Shown: positions 6,171 to 14,926 of the stretch, in pieces | Position numbering within the stretch: position 1 is the stretch's first letter | Layout of the letters: each line of letters starts with the position of its first letter | DNA from: Bog-473 sp963730395 | Lineage (GTDB): Bacteria; Actinomycetota; Acidimicrobiia; Acidimicrobiales; RAAP-2 | Direction of reading: 5' to 3' | DNA: 64,000 nt | Assembly: GCA_963730395.1 (NCBI GenBank) | Contig: CAVSSK010000031.1 | Location: 49,141-113,140, forward strand | Made by a program: the position numbers and the translations under genes | Notes under the pieces: model-generated | What the model saw: the letters and a program-made list of their open reading frames with translations, nothing else | Database searches by the model: none | Told to the model about the DNA's origin: nothing

Positions 6171-8963
6171 CTAGAAGCCGAAGGCGGCGATGATCTCGCC
6201 GTTCAAGCCGGCCGCCGCCATGCCGCCGAGGTAGGGCGCAGAGCCGTACCCGAAGACGTCCCCCCGGGCAGCGGCGACCCAGTAGCCGAAACCGTCCGCA
6301 GTCCGGAAGATGGCGGTGGCGGGATTGAAGGAATTCACGTAGCCGATCGGGCCACCCAAAGCGGTGGCGGCTCCGAAGGCGGCCACGGCGCCGTTGGCGT
6401 AGAGCAGCCAGTAGCCGTTCCCGCTCGGGGTGGCCACGGCGTCGACCACGGGCACGGCCACGAGCGGGCCCGACCCATAGAACGGCGCATCGCCAAAGGC
6501 GTAGACGCCGCCGCTCGTGGTCACCACCCAGTAGCCGTTCCCCGAGTGGTCCGGAATCACGGTGACCGCAGGGCTCGAGCAGCCTCCGATGCCGGGACAT
6601 GAACCCTCGAACCGGGCGTCGCCGAAGCTGAACACCCCGCCGTCCGAGGCGACCATGAAGTAGCCGCGGCCGGTGAGGGTGGGCACCATGCCGACGATGG
6701 GCGCGTTCAGGCTGTTCGGCAGGCCGGAGCCGGCGGGGTTCAGCCCGACGCCGGGAATGGAGCCGTAGAACGACGAGTCGCCGAAACTGAAGATCCCTCC
6801 GTCGGAGGCGACGAGCCAATACCCGTTCCGGGTGGAGGTCGGCGTGATCCCCACCACCGGACGCTGCAGATGGATGCTCCCAGTCGAGCCGAAGAACGTG
6901 GCCGTGCCGAACGAGAAGATGCCGCCGTCAGAGCCCACCAGCCAGTAGCCGTGGGAGGCCGCCTTCACCGTGAACGCCTGGGGGTTCCCCGTGGCGCCGA
7001 AGTGGTTCGGGCCCTGCGCGACGCTGGGCGTCAGCGAGCAGGTGCCGAAGCCCACGAAGGAGACCGTGATCCCGTTCGGGTCGACGCTGCAGACTGCCGT
7101 CGTGTTGGACGTGACCGACATCGTGCCGTCGCCTGTCGTCGCCAGGTTGACCGTGAAGCCCGCGAACTCGTTGGCGGGCGACGGGATGTTGGTGATGACC
7201 GGTGTCGTCGCATTGGCCCGGCCGATGTTGAACGACTGCGCGCCGCCCGAAGCCGCTGTGTAGTTGGGCCCAGCCGCCACCTGGGCGTTCAGGGAGCAGA
7301 TGCCGACGCCGACGTAGCTGACCGTGACGCCGCTGGTGGTGCACACGGCGGGTGTGCTCGAGGTGACCGAAAGGGTCCCGTCACCGTTGGCGGTAAAGAC
7401 GCCGGCCGTGAAGCCCCCGCCGAACGTCCCGCTGCCAGGCAGGTTCGTGATGGTCGGTGCGCTCGGGGTGGCCTTCCCCACGTTGGCGGTGGCTGAGGCC
7501 GCACTGCCGCTGTGGTTGCCGTCGGTGTCGGTGAAGGTGGCCGTGGCGCCGTAGGCGATGCTCGCCTGGGCGTTGAGGATCGAGCAGGTGGCCAGCCCCA
7601 AGGTGAGCGGCGTGGTCGAGTTGCACGTGACCCCGGTCCAGGCGACCGTGCCCGTCGGAGCGCCGCCGGAGCCGGTCACGGTGGCGGTGAAGGTCAGGGT
7701 GCCCCCCGTCACGACCGAGCCCGAGTTGTCCGTGACCGCGGTCGTCGAGGGGGCCAAGGCCAAGGTGACGGCGGTCTGGGCTGAAGAGGTGGCGTTGTAG
7801 CTCGCGTCTGCGGCCTTGGTGGCGGTGACGAGGCAGGTGCCCGCCGAAGTCGAGGTGAGCTGGTCCGTCAAGACGACGGCACAGCCCAATGCGGTGCCGT
7901 TGACCACGGTGTAGCTGACGGCCCCGGTACCCGATCCCCCGCTCGTGGTGAGCGTGAGCGCCGTGCCGTATGTTCCGGCGGTGGAGGTGACGACCAGGGG
8001 CGCCTGGTTGGCCAGGGCCAGCGAAACCGGGCTGTCAACGTAGTTCGAGTCGTTGTAGTTGCCGTCGGTGTCGGTAAAGGTGGCCGTCTCGTTGTAGGGG
8101 GTGCCGGCCTGGGCGTTGCTGATGGAGCATGTCGCTACTCCGGCGCTGAGGGGCGAGGCGGTGCACGCCGAGCCGGTCCAGGTGACGGTGCCCACCGGAG
8201 TCCCCCCGGGGCCGGTGACGGTGGCCGTGAAGACCAAGGTGCCGCCGCTCGAGACCGAGCCAGCGTTGTTCGTGAGCGTGGTGGTCGAGGGGGCTTTGGC
8301 CGGCGAGACCGGGGCGTCGCTGTTGCTCGAGTCGTTGTAGTTGCCGTCGGTGTCGGTGAAGTTGGCCGTGGCGTTGTAGGCGATGCTCGCCTGGGCGTTG
8401 AGGATCGAGCAGGTGGCCACCCCGGCGGTGAGCGGCGTGGTCGAGCTGCACGTGACCCCGGTCCAGGCGACCGTGCCCGCCGGAGCGCCGCCGGGACCGG
8501 TCACGGTAGCGGTGAACTGCAATGTGTCCCCAGTCACCTTCCCCGCGGAGTCGTCGCTGACCGTGGTCGTGGAGACTGCTTTGCCCACGGTGGCGGTGGT
8601 GTCCGAGCCCGAGCTGGGGTCGTAGTTGGTATCGCCGACGTAGTTTGCCGTGGCCGAGTAGGTGCCAGCGATAGCGCCGGCGATCGTGCAGGTGGCCTGG
8701 CCTGCTCCGTCGAGCGTCGAGTCGGCGCAGGTGACCGCGTGCCCGACGGGGTCGGTGACCGTCCAGGTGAGCGCACCCGTCGGGGTCCCGGCAGCACTTG
8801 CCACCGTTGCCGTGAAGGTGAAGGTGCCCCCGGTGACCACTCCTGTGGCGTTGTCGATGACGGTCGTCGTGGAGGTGCTGGCTGCCCCCACCGGTGCAGC
8901 AAGGAGGCCGAGCGAGACCACGCACGTGACGGTGGCAATGAAGGCCACGAGCCACTTCTTCAT
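6171..8963 (-). CDS. Secreted Ig-like repeat protein with six-blade GYW-SDGGIF C-terminal module
   Basis: A 930-aa exported protein. The start at 8963 gives MKKWLVAFIATVTCVVSLGLL, a clear signal peptide (cleavage near GAAS), with a GAGAGGAG-type Shine-Dalgarno ~10 nt upstream. A frame to 9002 adds only 13 residues. Residues ~25-680 hold about seven Thr/Ser/Gly-rich Ig-like (Big_3/Big_5-type) repeats with patterns such as GGTLTFTATVTG. The last ~260 residues contain six ~42-aa blades (HGYWLVGSDGGIFSFG, NGYWLVASDGGIFSFG and four more divergent ones ending GYWVAAARGDVFGYG). It is probably a cell-surface or matrix protein. Three other genes in this window carry the same six-blade module. Confidence 0.88.
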   Translation of the reverse strand: MKKWLVAFIATVTCVVSLGLLAAPVGAASTSTTTVIDNATGVVTGGTFTFTATVASAAGTPTGALTWTVTDPVGHAVTCADSTLDGAGQATCTIAGAIAGTYSATANYVGDTNYDPSSGSDTTATVGKAVSTTTVSDDSAGKVTGDTLQFTATVTGPGGAPAGTVAWTGVTCSSTTPLTAGVATCSILNAQASIAYNATANFTDTDGNYNDSSNSDAPVSPAKAPSTTTLTNNAGSVSSGGTLVFTATVTGPGGTPVGTVTWTGSACTASPLSAGVATCSISNAQAGTPYNETATFTDTDGNYNDSNYVDSPVSLALANQAPLVVTSTAGTYGTALTLTTSGGSGTGAVSYTVVNGTALGCAVVLTDQLTSTSAGTCLVTATKAADASYNATSSAQTAVTLALAPSTTAVTDNSGSVVTGGTLTFTATVTGSGGAPTGTVAWTGVTCNSTTPLTLGLATCSILNAQASIAYGATATFTDTDGNHSGSAASATANVGKATPSAPTITNLPGSGTFGGGFTAGVFTANGDGTLSVTSSTPAVCTTSGVTVSYVGVGICSLNAQVAAGPNYTAASGGAQSFNIGRANATTPVITNIPSPANEFAGFTVNLATTGDGTMSVTSNTTAVCSVDPNGITVSFVGFGTCSLTPSVAQGPNHFGATGNPQAFTVKAASHGYWLVGSDGGIFSFGTATFFGSTGSIHLQRPVVGITPTSTRNGYWLVASDGGIFSFGDSSFYGSIPGVGLNPAGSGLPNSLNAPIVGMVPTLTGRGYFMVASDGGVFSFGDARFEGSCPGIGGCSSPAVTVIPDHSGNGYWVVTTSGGVYAFGDAPFYGSGPLVAVPVVDAVATPSGNGYWLLYANGAVAAFGAATALGGPIGYVNSFNPATAIFRTADGFGYWVAAARGDVFGYGSAPYLGGMAAAGLNGEIIAAFGF

Positions 8964-9002
8964 CCTGGTCACGCTCCTCTCGCTGCTCGGCCTGCGCACC
9001 AC

Positions 9003-9682
9003 CCCCCCATCCCATCATTTCGGGGAAGGCAGATGGCTCTCGATGTCGAATATGCCCGGTCTCTCAGGTGGACCCGCCTGCGCCAAGTGTGTTCAAAGTA
9101 CGTCGAATCGCCGTCGACAGGCCCGACGATATCGGGACCGGCTCGTACGTGCTCGCACAATTGTGCATGACGTGGGCAGGCACGACCGTGCCGGTCGCCG
9201 GAAACCGTCCTCTGCGGCCATGACCTGCCGGTGCGCCCTGGGTCGGCGCCGAGCCCAGGGCGGCATTGACCAAGCTTCAGGAGGCCCGCAGTGGGTCCAC
9301 GGCTGATGGCCAGGCCGTCGATCGCACCAGCAAGATCTGGGGCTCGCTGGCAATTGCCGGTGCGAGCGTGACGAAAGGTTCTTTCACCGTCCACGCTCAC
9401 GCTGACCTCCCCGATCGCTTTGTACAGGGTGCGGGGAACGTTGCCCCGACTTCGCCGGGCTCGAGTGGATCCGTCGGTGGAGCGCCGATCGCCGTGCCGA
9501 GCACGACGGTTCCGCCGCTCACCGTTCCTTCGGGCTGATCCGCGCACTCCCGCTTCGAAGTTCGCGAGACCGCCGCAGTCGCTGGCCACTGGTCGTGGCC
9601 CTCAGGAGACCCCGACCTAGCATGCGTCGGTGCCTCCGCCTCTCCTCGGAACGCATGGACCCCTCTACCCGAGTGCGCTTCG
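9003..9682. other. Gene-poor 680-bp stretch
   Basis: Upstream region of the Ig-like protein gene (minus) and of the GT87 gene (plus). The only candidate is a TTG-start frame at 9266-9538 (90 aa, ending PSTTVPPLTVPSG), which has a Ser/Thr/Pro tail like a secreted protein but no signal peptide. It may be a remnant. No RNA gene or clear terminator was seen. Confidence 0.4.
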
Positions 9683-10954
9683 ATGACAACCGTCGACCAA
9701 CCCCTCGAGGGTGGCCCCCCGGACTTCGCTCGTCCCGGACGCCTGCCTCGCTGGATCACCGGTTGGGGACCGGCGCTGGTCTCCCTCGGCGCCGCATTGG
9801 GCTACGGGCTCTTCCTGGCGCTCGGCACCTATGAGGTCGACCTCGGGGTCTACCTTCGCCTCGGCGGCCGGTACATCTTCACGCCCCACCTCTACTCGTT
9901 GGCCCTGCCGAACACCGAGCTCCTCTTCACCTACCCACCCTTTGCAGCTCTGCTCTTCGCACCATGGCAGAGGGTGTTCAGCACCGTCCACTCCGTCCAG
10001 ACCGTGTGGACCATCGGCAATCTGGCCGCTCTGATCGCTCTGCTCGTCCTGACCCTGCGCATCGTCAAGCCCGAAATGGACGGGAAGACTGCGCTGCGCC
10101 TCGGTTTCCTGTTGAGCCTTCCTGCCCTGCTTCTCAACCCCGTGGTCATCACCGTCGACTTCGGCCAGGTCAACCTCGTGGTGACGCTTCTCGTCATGTG
10201 GGACCTCCTCAGTCAGCGTCGAATCGGATCGCGGCAAGCACCACTCGGCGTGGCGACCGGGTTGGCGGCCGCCGTCAAGCTGACTCCGATCTTCTTCGTT
10301 CCCTACCTGATCCTGACCCGTCGTACCCGTGGCGCGGTCACCTGTGCCGTGACCTTCGTGGCGTGCGAGCTAGGGACCTTCCTGCTCTCACCGTCCTCAT
10401 CCAGGGCCTACTGGACACACGCCCTGTTCAAACCAGGACGCGCCGGCAATCTGTCCTACGTCGGCGACCAGAACCTGATGGCCGCGGTCGAGCGGCTCCA
10501 CCACGGCCTCGTGAGCAACCTGACGCTGCTGCCGGTGCTCGCCACGGTCGCAGCCGGAGGACTGTGGCTGGCTGCGCTGGCACACCGTCGGTCATCCCCG
10601 ATGTTGGGCCTGCTGATCTGCGCTGCCACCGGTCTCCTCGTCTCCCCCATCTCCTGGGTCCATCACATGGTGTGGGTGATACCCGCCATCTTGTGGCTGG
10701 GACTCGGCGAGGACAGACCCCGCTTCGGAGTGCCACTGGCGATCGGGACTGCCGTCCTGTTCTGGATCGCGCCCATCTGGTGGGTGCCGTACGTGAGCGT
10801 TTCGGATCTCCACCTCAACCCATGGCAACTCGTCGCCGGGAATTCCTTTTTCTTTGCGGTCGTGCTGTTCTTGTTGGGATCGGCAGCTCTCCTGGCGCGG
10901 CGGAGATCCATTCCTCCAAGTCGTGGCGGTCAGCTCTTGTCGGGCAGGGGCTGA
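9683..10954 (+). CDS. GT87-family polyprenol-phosphate mannosyltransferase-like membrane protein
   Basis: A 423-aa integral membrane protein of the GT87 (DUF2029, PimE-like) family. These use polyprenol-phosphate-mannose to add mannose to lipid glycans at the outer face of the membrane. Visible family signs: an acidic site after TM1 (TYEVDLGVYLRLGG), FTYPPFAALLFAPW, the FGQVNLVVTLL segment, LAAAVKLTPIFFVPYL, and a late loop with NLSYVGDQNLMA. About ten hydrophobic segments are evident. Start ATG 9683 has no strong Shine-Dalgarno. The 3' end overlaps the convergent flavoprotein gene by 25 bp. The acceptor is unknown. Confidence 0.85.
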   Translation: MTTVDQPLEGGPPDFARPGRLPRWITGWGPALVSLGAALGYGLFLALGTYEVDLGVYLRLGGRYIFTPHLYSLALPNTELLFTYPPFAALLFAPWQRVFSTVHSVQTVWTIGNLAALIALLVLTLRIVKPEMDGKTALRLGFLLSLPALLLNPVVITVDFGQVNLVVTLLVMWDLLSQRRIGSRQAPLGVATGLAAAVKLTPIFFVPYLILTRRTRGAVTCAVTFVACELGTFLLSPSSSRAYWTHALFKPGRAGNLSYVGDQNLMAAVERLHHGLVSNLTLLPVLATVAAGGLWLAALAHRRSSPMLGLLICAATGLLVSPISWVHHMVWVIPAILWLGLGEDRPRFGVPLAIGTAVLFWIAPIWWVPYVSVSDLHLNPWQLVAGNSFFFAVVLFLLGSAALLARRRSIPPSRGGQLLSGRG

Positions 10955-12303
10955 CCTCCCATGAGCTCGGTCTCCGGGCGTCGGCCTCCTCGCCTCTGAG
11001 CCCCCTCTGTGGACTCAGGGCGCCTCGGGCGCACAGCCGCATTGGCCTTGAACACGGCATCGAACCACCGCGCCGTGGGGGTGCGCGCGGTCATCAGCTC
11101 CCCCACTCGGGTCGCTGCAGCTGCGACAGACTGGTGCCGATTCAGGGGTGCACCGTCGAGCAGCTCGTTCCAGAAGAGGGACCAGCCACCGGCGATGGCA
11201 TCACTCCGGGCCAGCGTCATCAGCAGCCGGGACAGTGCGGCGACGGCCCGAGGTCGGCCGACCAGCCACGACTGCGCCGCCGCCGTGATCCGGTGGTACG
11301 GCAGATGATCGGCCGCCAGGGCGGCCCGGTAGCGCGAGGCCGCTCGCCCGGGGTCGCCCAGCAGGGCCTCGGCTGCAGAGCGGCCGCTTCCCATCGCCTG
11401 GGAGATCCCCTCGCCCTGTACCGGGTTGACGAGACCTGCCGCGTCGCCGACGAGGAGCACGCGCCCGGCGGCCGGTGTGGTGCCGATGACGCCCATCTTG
11501 AGCCAACCACCGAGCCGCCGCGAATCTCCCGAGTTCGGAGGGCCGGCCAACAGCCCGACATCCCGGAGGTGCTCGAAGAAGTGCGGAAGGAGCTGTTGGA
11601 CCTTCGCTCCCTCCCTCCGGTCCCCGACGGTCCCGAGACCGAGGCCCACGTTGGAGCTCCCGCTCGGCCCGGGGAAGACCCACCCATAGCCGGGAAAGGC
11701 CCGCCACGGTGACGGCTCCCAGAACACGATGGCCGGGACGTCCACGACCTCAGGCGTGTACGTCCGGATGGCGAAACCCCATAACACCCGCTTCGCATCG
11801 ACCATCGCAGCGTCGGCGGCCACCCGGCTGGTGGCGCCGTCCGCCCCGACCAGGAAGTCACCGCGGAGATCGTGTCCGGTGCTCAGTCGGTACCCGCCGA
11901 ACCGCCCCTCATCTTCCAGTGGCTCGACGGCTCGCCCCTGCACCGGGTCGGCACCCGCAGCAACCGCTTCGTCGTGCAGCATGGAGTCGAAGACCGTCCG
12001 CGTGACCGCGGTGCCGTGGTCAGGGTAGGTGAGTCCTTCGCCGCACGGCAGCCGCGTCCGGCGACCCGTCGGGCCGACGACGGAGATCTCGCCGATGTCG
12101 CGTCCCTCCGGCCTGGACACTCCGAGCTCGGTCAGCACCTGGAGGCCGCGGGGACCGACGATGTCGCCGCACGCCTTGTCACGAGGGAACGCAGCCTTGT
12201 CGACCAAGGCAACACGGGCCCCGCCCCGAGCCAACACGAGGGCTGCGATGCTGCCCGCCGGGCCACCACCCACAACGATGACGTCATAGTGTGACGACCC
12301 CAC
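10930..12303 (-). CDS. Geranylgeranyl-reductase-family FAD oxidoreductase
   Basis: A 457-aa flavoprotein with the FAD-binding start YDVIVVGGGPAGS (residues 6-18), DKACGDIVGPRGLQ (43-56) and the second FAD motif GDAAGLVNPVQGEGI (286-300). This places it in the geranylgeranyl reductase / MenJ group, which hydrogenates isoprenoid chains of menaquinone, polyprenols or lipids. The divergent neighbour is a UbiE/MenG-type methyltransferase, which favours a role in menaquinone tailoring. Start is ATG; the divergent intergenic region is 57 bp. The C-terminal ~30 residues are Arg-rich and overlap the GT87 gene end. The exact substrate is inferred, not shown. Confidence 0.88.
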   Translation of the reverse strand: MGSSHYDVIVVGGGPAGSIAALVLARGGARVALVDKAAFPRDKACGDIVGPRGLQVLTELGVSRPEGRDIGEISVVGPTGRRTRLPCGEGLTYPDHGTAVTRTVFDSMLHDEAVAAGADPVQGRAVEPLEDEGRFGGYRLSTGHDLRGDFLVGADGATSRVAADAAMVDAKRVLWGFAIRTYTPEVVDVPAIVFWEPSPWRAFPGYGWVFPGPSGSSNVGLGLGTVGDRREGAKVQQLLPHFFEHLRDVGLLAGPPNSGDSRRLGGWLKMGVIGTTPAAGRVLLVGDAAGLVNPVQGEGISQAMGSGRSAAEALLGDPGRAASRYRAALAADHLPYHRITAAAQSWLVGRPRAVAALSRLLMTLARSDAIAGGWSLFWNELLDGAPLNRHQSVAAAATRVGELMTARTPTARWFDAVFKANAAVRPRRPESTEGAQRRGGRRPETELMGGQPLPDKS

Positions 12304-12360
12304 ACCGTCCTCTTTCGTTGCCGGGATCTACAGTGAGATCTTCTCATCAGAGGAGGAGCC

Positions 12361-13095
12361 ATGCTGCCGTTTGTCGCCGGCGACCGGAACCGGTTCGCCC
12401 AGCAGCTGTTCACGCCTCTGCCCGAACGATACGACCGGCTTGCCGAGGTCCTCTCCATGGGCCAGAACGGTCGATGGCGACGGGCAATGATCGACCACAT
12501 CGCTCCTTCTGCGCCTGATCTGATCCTCGATGTTGCATCTGGAACTGCCGGTGTCGCGTTGCAACTCGCCGATCGAACACGCGGGGATGTGATCGGGGTG
12601 GACCTGACAATGGAGATGTTGGCCCAGGGCAGTCGCAACATCGACGCCGCCGACCAGGGTGCACGGGTTCAGTTGGTCGCGGGCCGCGGTGAACAACTCC
12701 CCTTTCCCGACCGGACCTTTGACGCGCTCACCTTCACGTACCTCCTGCGATACGTCGACGATCCAGCAGCGACGCTCCGCGAGCTCGCCCGGGTCGTCAA
12801 ACCGGGAGCAACGGTGGCCAGCCTCGAGTTCTTTCTTCCGCCAAATCGCTTCTGGCGCATGATGTGGTGGTTGTACACCCGGCTCGTCTTGCCTGTCGGT
12901 GGGTTGGTCACCGGCGGGCGTGAATGGCTCCGAGTGGGGCGATTCCTCGGGCCCAACATCTCGGGTCACTACCGGAAGTATCCGTTGTCGTGGACCGAGC
13001 AAGCATGGCGCCAAGCGGGCTTCGAAGATGTGGGAGTACGCATCATGAGCCTCGGCGGGGGTCTCGTCATGTGGGGCACCCGCAGCGATGAGTGA
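12361..13095 (+). CDS. UbiE/MenG-type SAM methyltransferase
   Basis: A 244-aa class I methyltransferase with the UbiE/COQ5 pattern: an N-terminal FTPLPERYDRLAEVLSMGQN, motif I LDVASGTAGVALQLA, DVIGVDLTMEML, motif II-like LPFPDRTFDALTFTYLLRYV, and ELARVVKPGATVASLEF. In menaquinone synthesis this family converts demethylmenaquinone to menaquinone. AGAGGAGG lies just upstream of the ATG. It overlaps the next gene by 4 bp (GTGA) and is divergent from the geranylgeranyl-reductase-like gene. Motif I has S-G-T rather than the usual G-T-G, so the exact substrate is open. Confidence 0.88.
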   Translation: MLPFVAGDRNRFAQQLFTPLPERYDRLAEVLSMGQNGRWRRAMIDHIAPSAPDLILDVASGTAGVALQLADRTRGDVIGVDLTMEMLAQGSRNIDAADQGARVQLVAGRGEQLPFPDRTFDALTFTYLLRYVDDPAATLRELARVVKPGATVASLEFFLPPNRFWRMMWWLYTRLVLPVGGLVTGGREWLRVGRFLGPNISGHYRKYPLSWTEQAWRQAGFEDVGVRIMSLGGGLVMWGTRSDE

Positions 13096-13895
13096 CAAAC
13101 CGGCGGCTCGCCCTGAGCCAGCCGGGAGCGGAGTCGCCCCCTCTTGCAGCCTCCGGCTCCCCGGAGGGCACCGAGAGCCGTCCAGCGTTCTATGCGGCCC
13201 GACCCGGCGGATGGCGGGACTGGTGGACCCTCCTTCACCCTCCCTACACCGCGTGGCACTTGTCCTATGTGGTGATCGGAGCCTGCCTGGCGCCCCAAGT
13301 CAGCGTGTCGAGGTTGGTTGGCACCCTCCTTGCGTTTCTATGCGCGGTCGGGTTGGCAGCCCACGCGCTCGACGAACTGCACGGTCGGCCGCTGGGCACC
13401 AAGATCCCGACGGGAGTGCTGGTCGGCGTGACCGTCGCAGGCCTCGCTGGCGCGGTCGGTCTGGGCATTGTCGGACTGGCCAGAGTGGGTTGGGTGCTGA
13501 TCCCGTTCCTGGTGCTCGGCCCTCTCCTGGTACTGGCGTACAACTTGGAGCTGTTCGGCGGGTTCGTCCACACCGACGCGGGCTTCGCCCTCGCCTGGGG
13601 GTCCTTTCCGGTGCTGGTCGCCTACGTGGCTCAGACAGGACGCCTGGCCGTCGCCCCGCTGTTGGCTGCCGCGGGAGCTTTCGCCCTTTCGGCGGCGCAA
13701 CGCCGGCTGAGCACGCCGGCCCGCCTCATCAGGCGCCGCGTCGCCGCGGTCGAGGGCTCCGTGACGCTCCGTGACGGAGGGGCCTTTCCGATCGACCAGC
13801 AGAGCCTGCTCGCACCCCTCGAGGGAGCGCTGCAAATGATGTCGTGGGCAATCGTGCTGCTGGCGGCCGCACTCGCCGTCGCCCGCTTGGGTTAA
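13092..13895 (+). CDS. Multi-spanning membrane protein, possibly UbiA-like
   Basis: A 267-aa protein starting at GTG, with its first four bases overlapping the methyltransferase stop, so translation is coupled. After a ~40-residue polar N-terminus there are about six hydrophobic helices. The segment AAHALDELHGRPLGTKIPT sits where UbiA prenyltransferases carry their first Asp-rich motif, but the full NDxxDxxxD pattern is absent and only DELHGR remains. The genomic context (menaquinone-type methyltransferase, isoprenoid reductase) makes a prenyl-chain role plausible. It may instead be a non-enzymatic membrane protein of this cluster. A competing ATG frame at 13088 gives low-complexity Arg/Pro sequence and is rejected. 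Confidence 0.65.
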   Translation: MTNRRLALSQPGAESPPLAASGSPEGTESRPAFYAARPGGWRDWWTLLHPPYTAWHLSYVVIGACLAPQVSVSRLVGTLLAFLCAVGLAAHALDELHGRPLGTKIPTGVLVGVTVAGLAGAVGLGIVGLARVGWVLIPFLVLGPLLVLAYNLELFGGFVHTDAGFALAWGSFPVLVAYVAQTGRLAVAPLLAAAGAFALSAAQRRLSTPARLIRRRVAAVEGSVTLRDGGAFPIDQQSLLAPLEGALQMMSWAIVLLAAALAVARLG

Positions 13896-14356
13896 CGGGC
13901 GGAGCCGAGTCGCCTGCGGAATCCGGCGACCGTGATCTCGACAACTCGATCATGACCGAACTGCAGGACGGGATGCGCCACGCGGCTGGCCATCCGCATC
14001 GGGCGTTGCATCATCTCGACCGTCCACGACACCTCGACGTTCGAGCCGACACCCTCGGGTCGGAGGACAAGGCGCGCCTCCCCCTCCAGGTCGCCGTGCA
14101 CCAGGGCATCCATGCGGTGTGGCCGCTCGCATTCCGTGAGCTCGACCTGAATTCGCATCCGGTACGGCAGTGGCGGGGCGACGACACCGTGGAGCACGGC
14201 TCCGGTGGCCAACGTGTCACCCTCCAGGCGGAATTCCTCCAGCCAGGGCCACCAGCCCTCGAACTGGTCGACCTCTTCGATGGCGTCCCACAGATCCGCC
14301 GGCGGGACCGGGAACTCGTAGTCGCGTCTGTACCGGATGACTGGCCGACGCGGCAT
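13892..14356 (-). CDS. SRPBCC-fold protein (polyketide-cyclase/START-like)
   Basis: A 154-aa single-domain protein: the opening strand IRYRRDYEFPVPPADLWDAI, then FEGWWPWLEEF, VLHGVVAPPLPYRMRIQVEL, a lipid-binding-type core (EARLVLRPEGVGSNVEVSWT) and a long C-terminal helix from MRMASRVAHPVLQFGHD. This is the usual SRPBCC layout (hydrophobic ligand cavity closed by a C-terminal helix). It is convergent with the preceding membrane-protein gene with a 4-bp overlap. A lipid or quinone precursor ligand would fit the neighbourhood, but no ligand can be assigned. Confidence 0.8.
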   Translation of the reverse strand: MPRRPVIRYRRDYEFPVPPADLWDAIEEVDQFEGWWPWLEEFRLEGDTLATGAVLHGVVAPPLPYRMRIQVELTECERPHRMDALVHGDLEGEARLVLRPEGVGSNVEVSWTVEMMQRPMRMASRVAHPVLQFGHDRVVEITVAGFRRRLGSAR

Positions 14357-14460
14357 GTCGAGAGACGATATGGCCTTCGACGACTCTCGTGATGCGCCGA
14401 TCCTGGATGCCTCGCGTCGGATGTGCTCGGCAGGCCACCGTCGTCACGACACGATCAACG

Positions 14461-14784
14461 TCAGCTCCACTCGAAGAACTTGCGAAACCGCGACTTGCCG
14501 CTCGCAGAGGGCGGCGCGGGGTCTTGCAGCGCCTCGGCCCTGTGGGTTCTCAGCCACGTCGTGAGCTCGCCCGCGTCCTTGAACACGATCTCCTCGTCTG
14601 TCTCCATCACGTAGAGGTGGATCGATCCGCCCTCTGCCGTCACCGAGAACTCGATCTTGCCCCCGAACACGAAGCACCACAGGGGCGAGGCACCGGGTGT
14701 CGACCTTGGCTCGAGGCGCCAGCCCGGCCGGCCCCCGAGCAGGTCAGCCATGTCGTTTCGGGAGGGTCCTACGCGATCGGTCAT
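14461..14784 (-). CDS. Small hypothetical protein (107 aa)
   Basis: Start ATG 14784 is chosen because TTGGAG lies 6-8 nt upstream; a TTG-start version adds four residues. The protein begins MTDRVGPSRNDMADLLGG, has a central beta-rich part (WCFVFGGKIEFSVTAEGG, IHLYVMETDEEIVFKDAGEL), a helix LTTWLRTHRAEAL and a basic aromatic tail ending RFRKFFEWS. There is no signal peptide or membrane segment. I do not recognise the family. The strong beta pattern and SD site support a real gene. Confidence 0.62.
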   Translation of the reverse strand: MTDRVGPSRNDMADLLGGRPGWRLEPRSTPGASPLWCFVFGGKIEFSVTAEGGSIHLYVMETDEEIVFKDAGELTTWLRTHRAEALQDPAPPSASGKSRFRKFFEWS

Positions 14785-14926
14785 GCTCGGCTCCAAGTCC
14801 TTGTGCTGTGGGCGGTCGGCATCAAAAGACCCGGCCCGCTTGATCAGCTCACTTTGTCAGAGGTCGCGCAACATCGGATACAGCACCGTGGGGCAATGGC
14901 CAACCCTGCTGGGGCCGTCAGGCGCG

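Noticed and set aside
12376..12390. GAACCGGTTC as a second LexA site
   Set aside because: Lacks the 4-bp spacer between GAAC and GTTC and lies inside the methyltransferase coding region.
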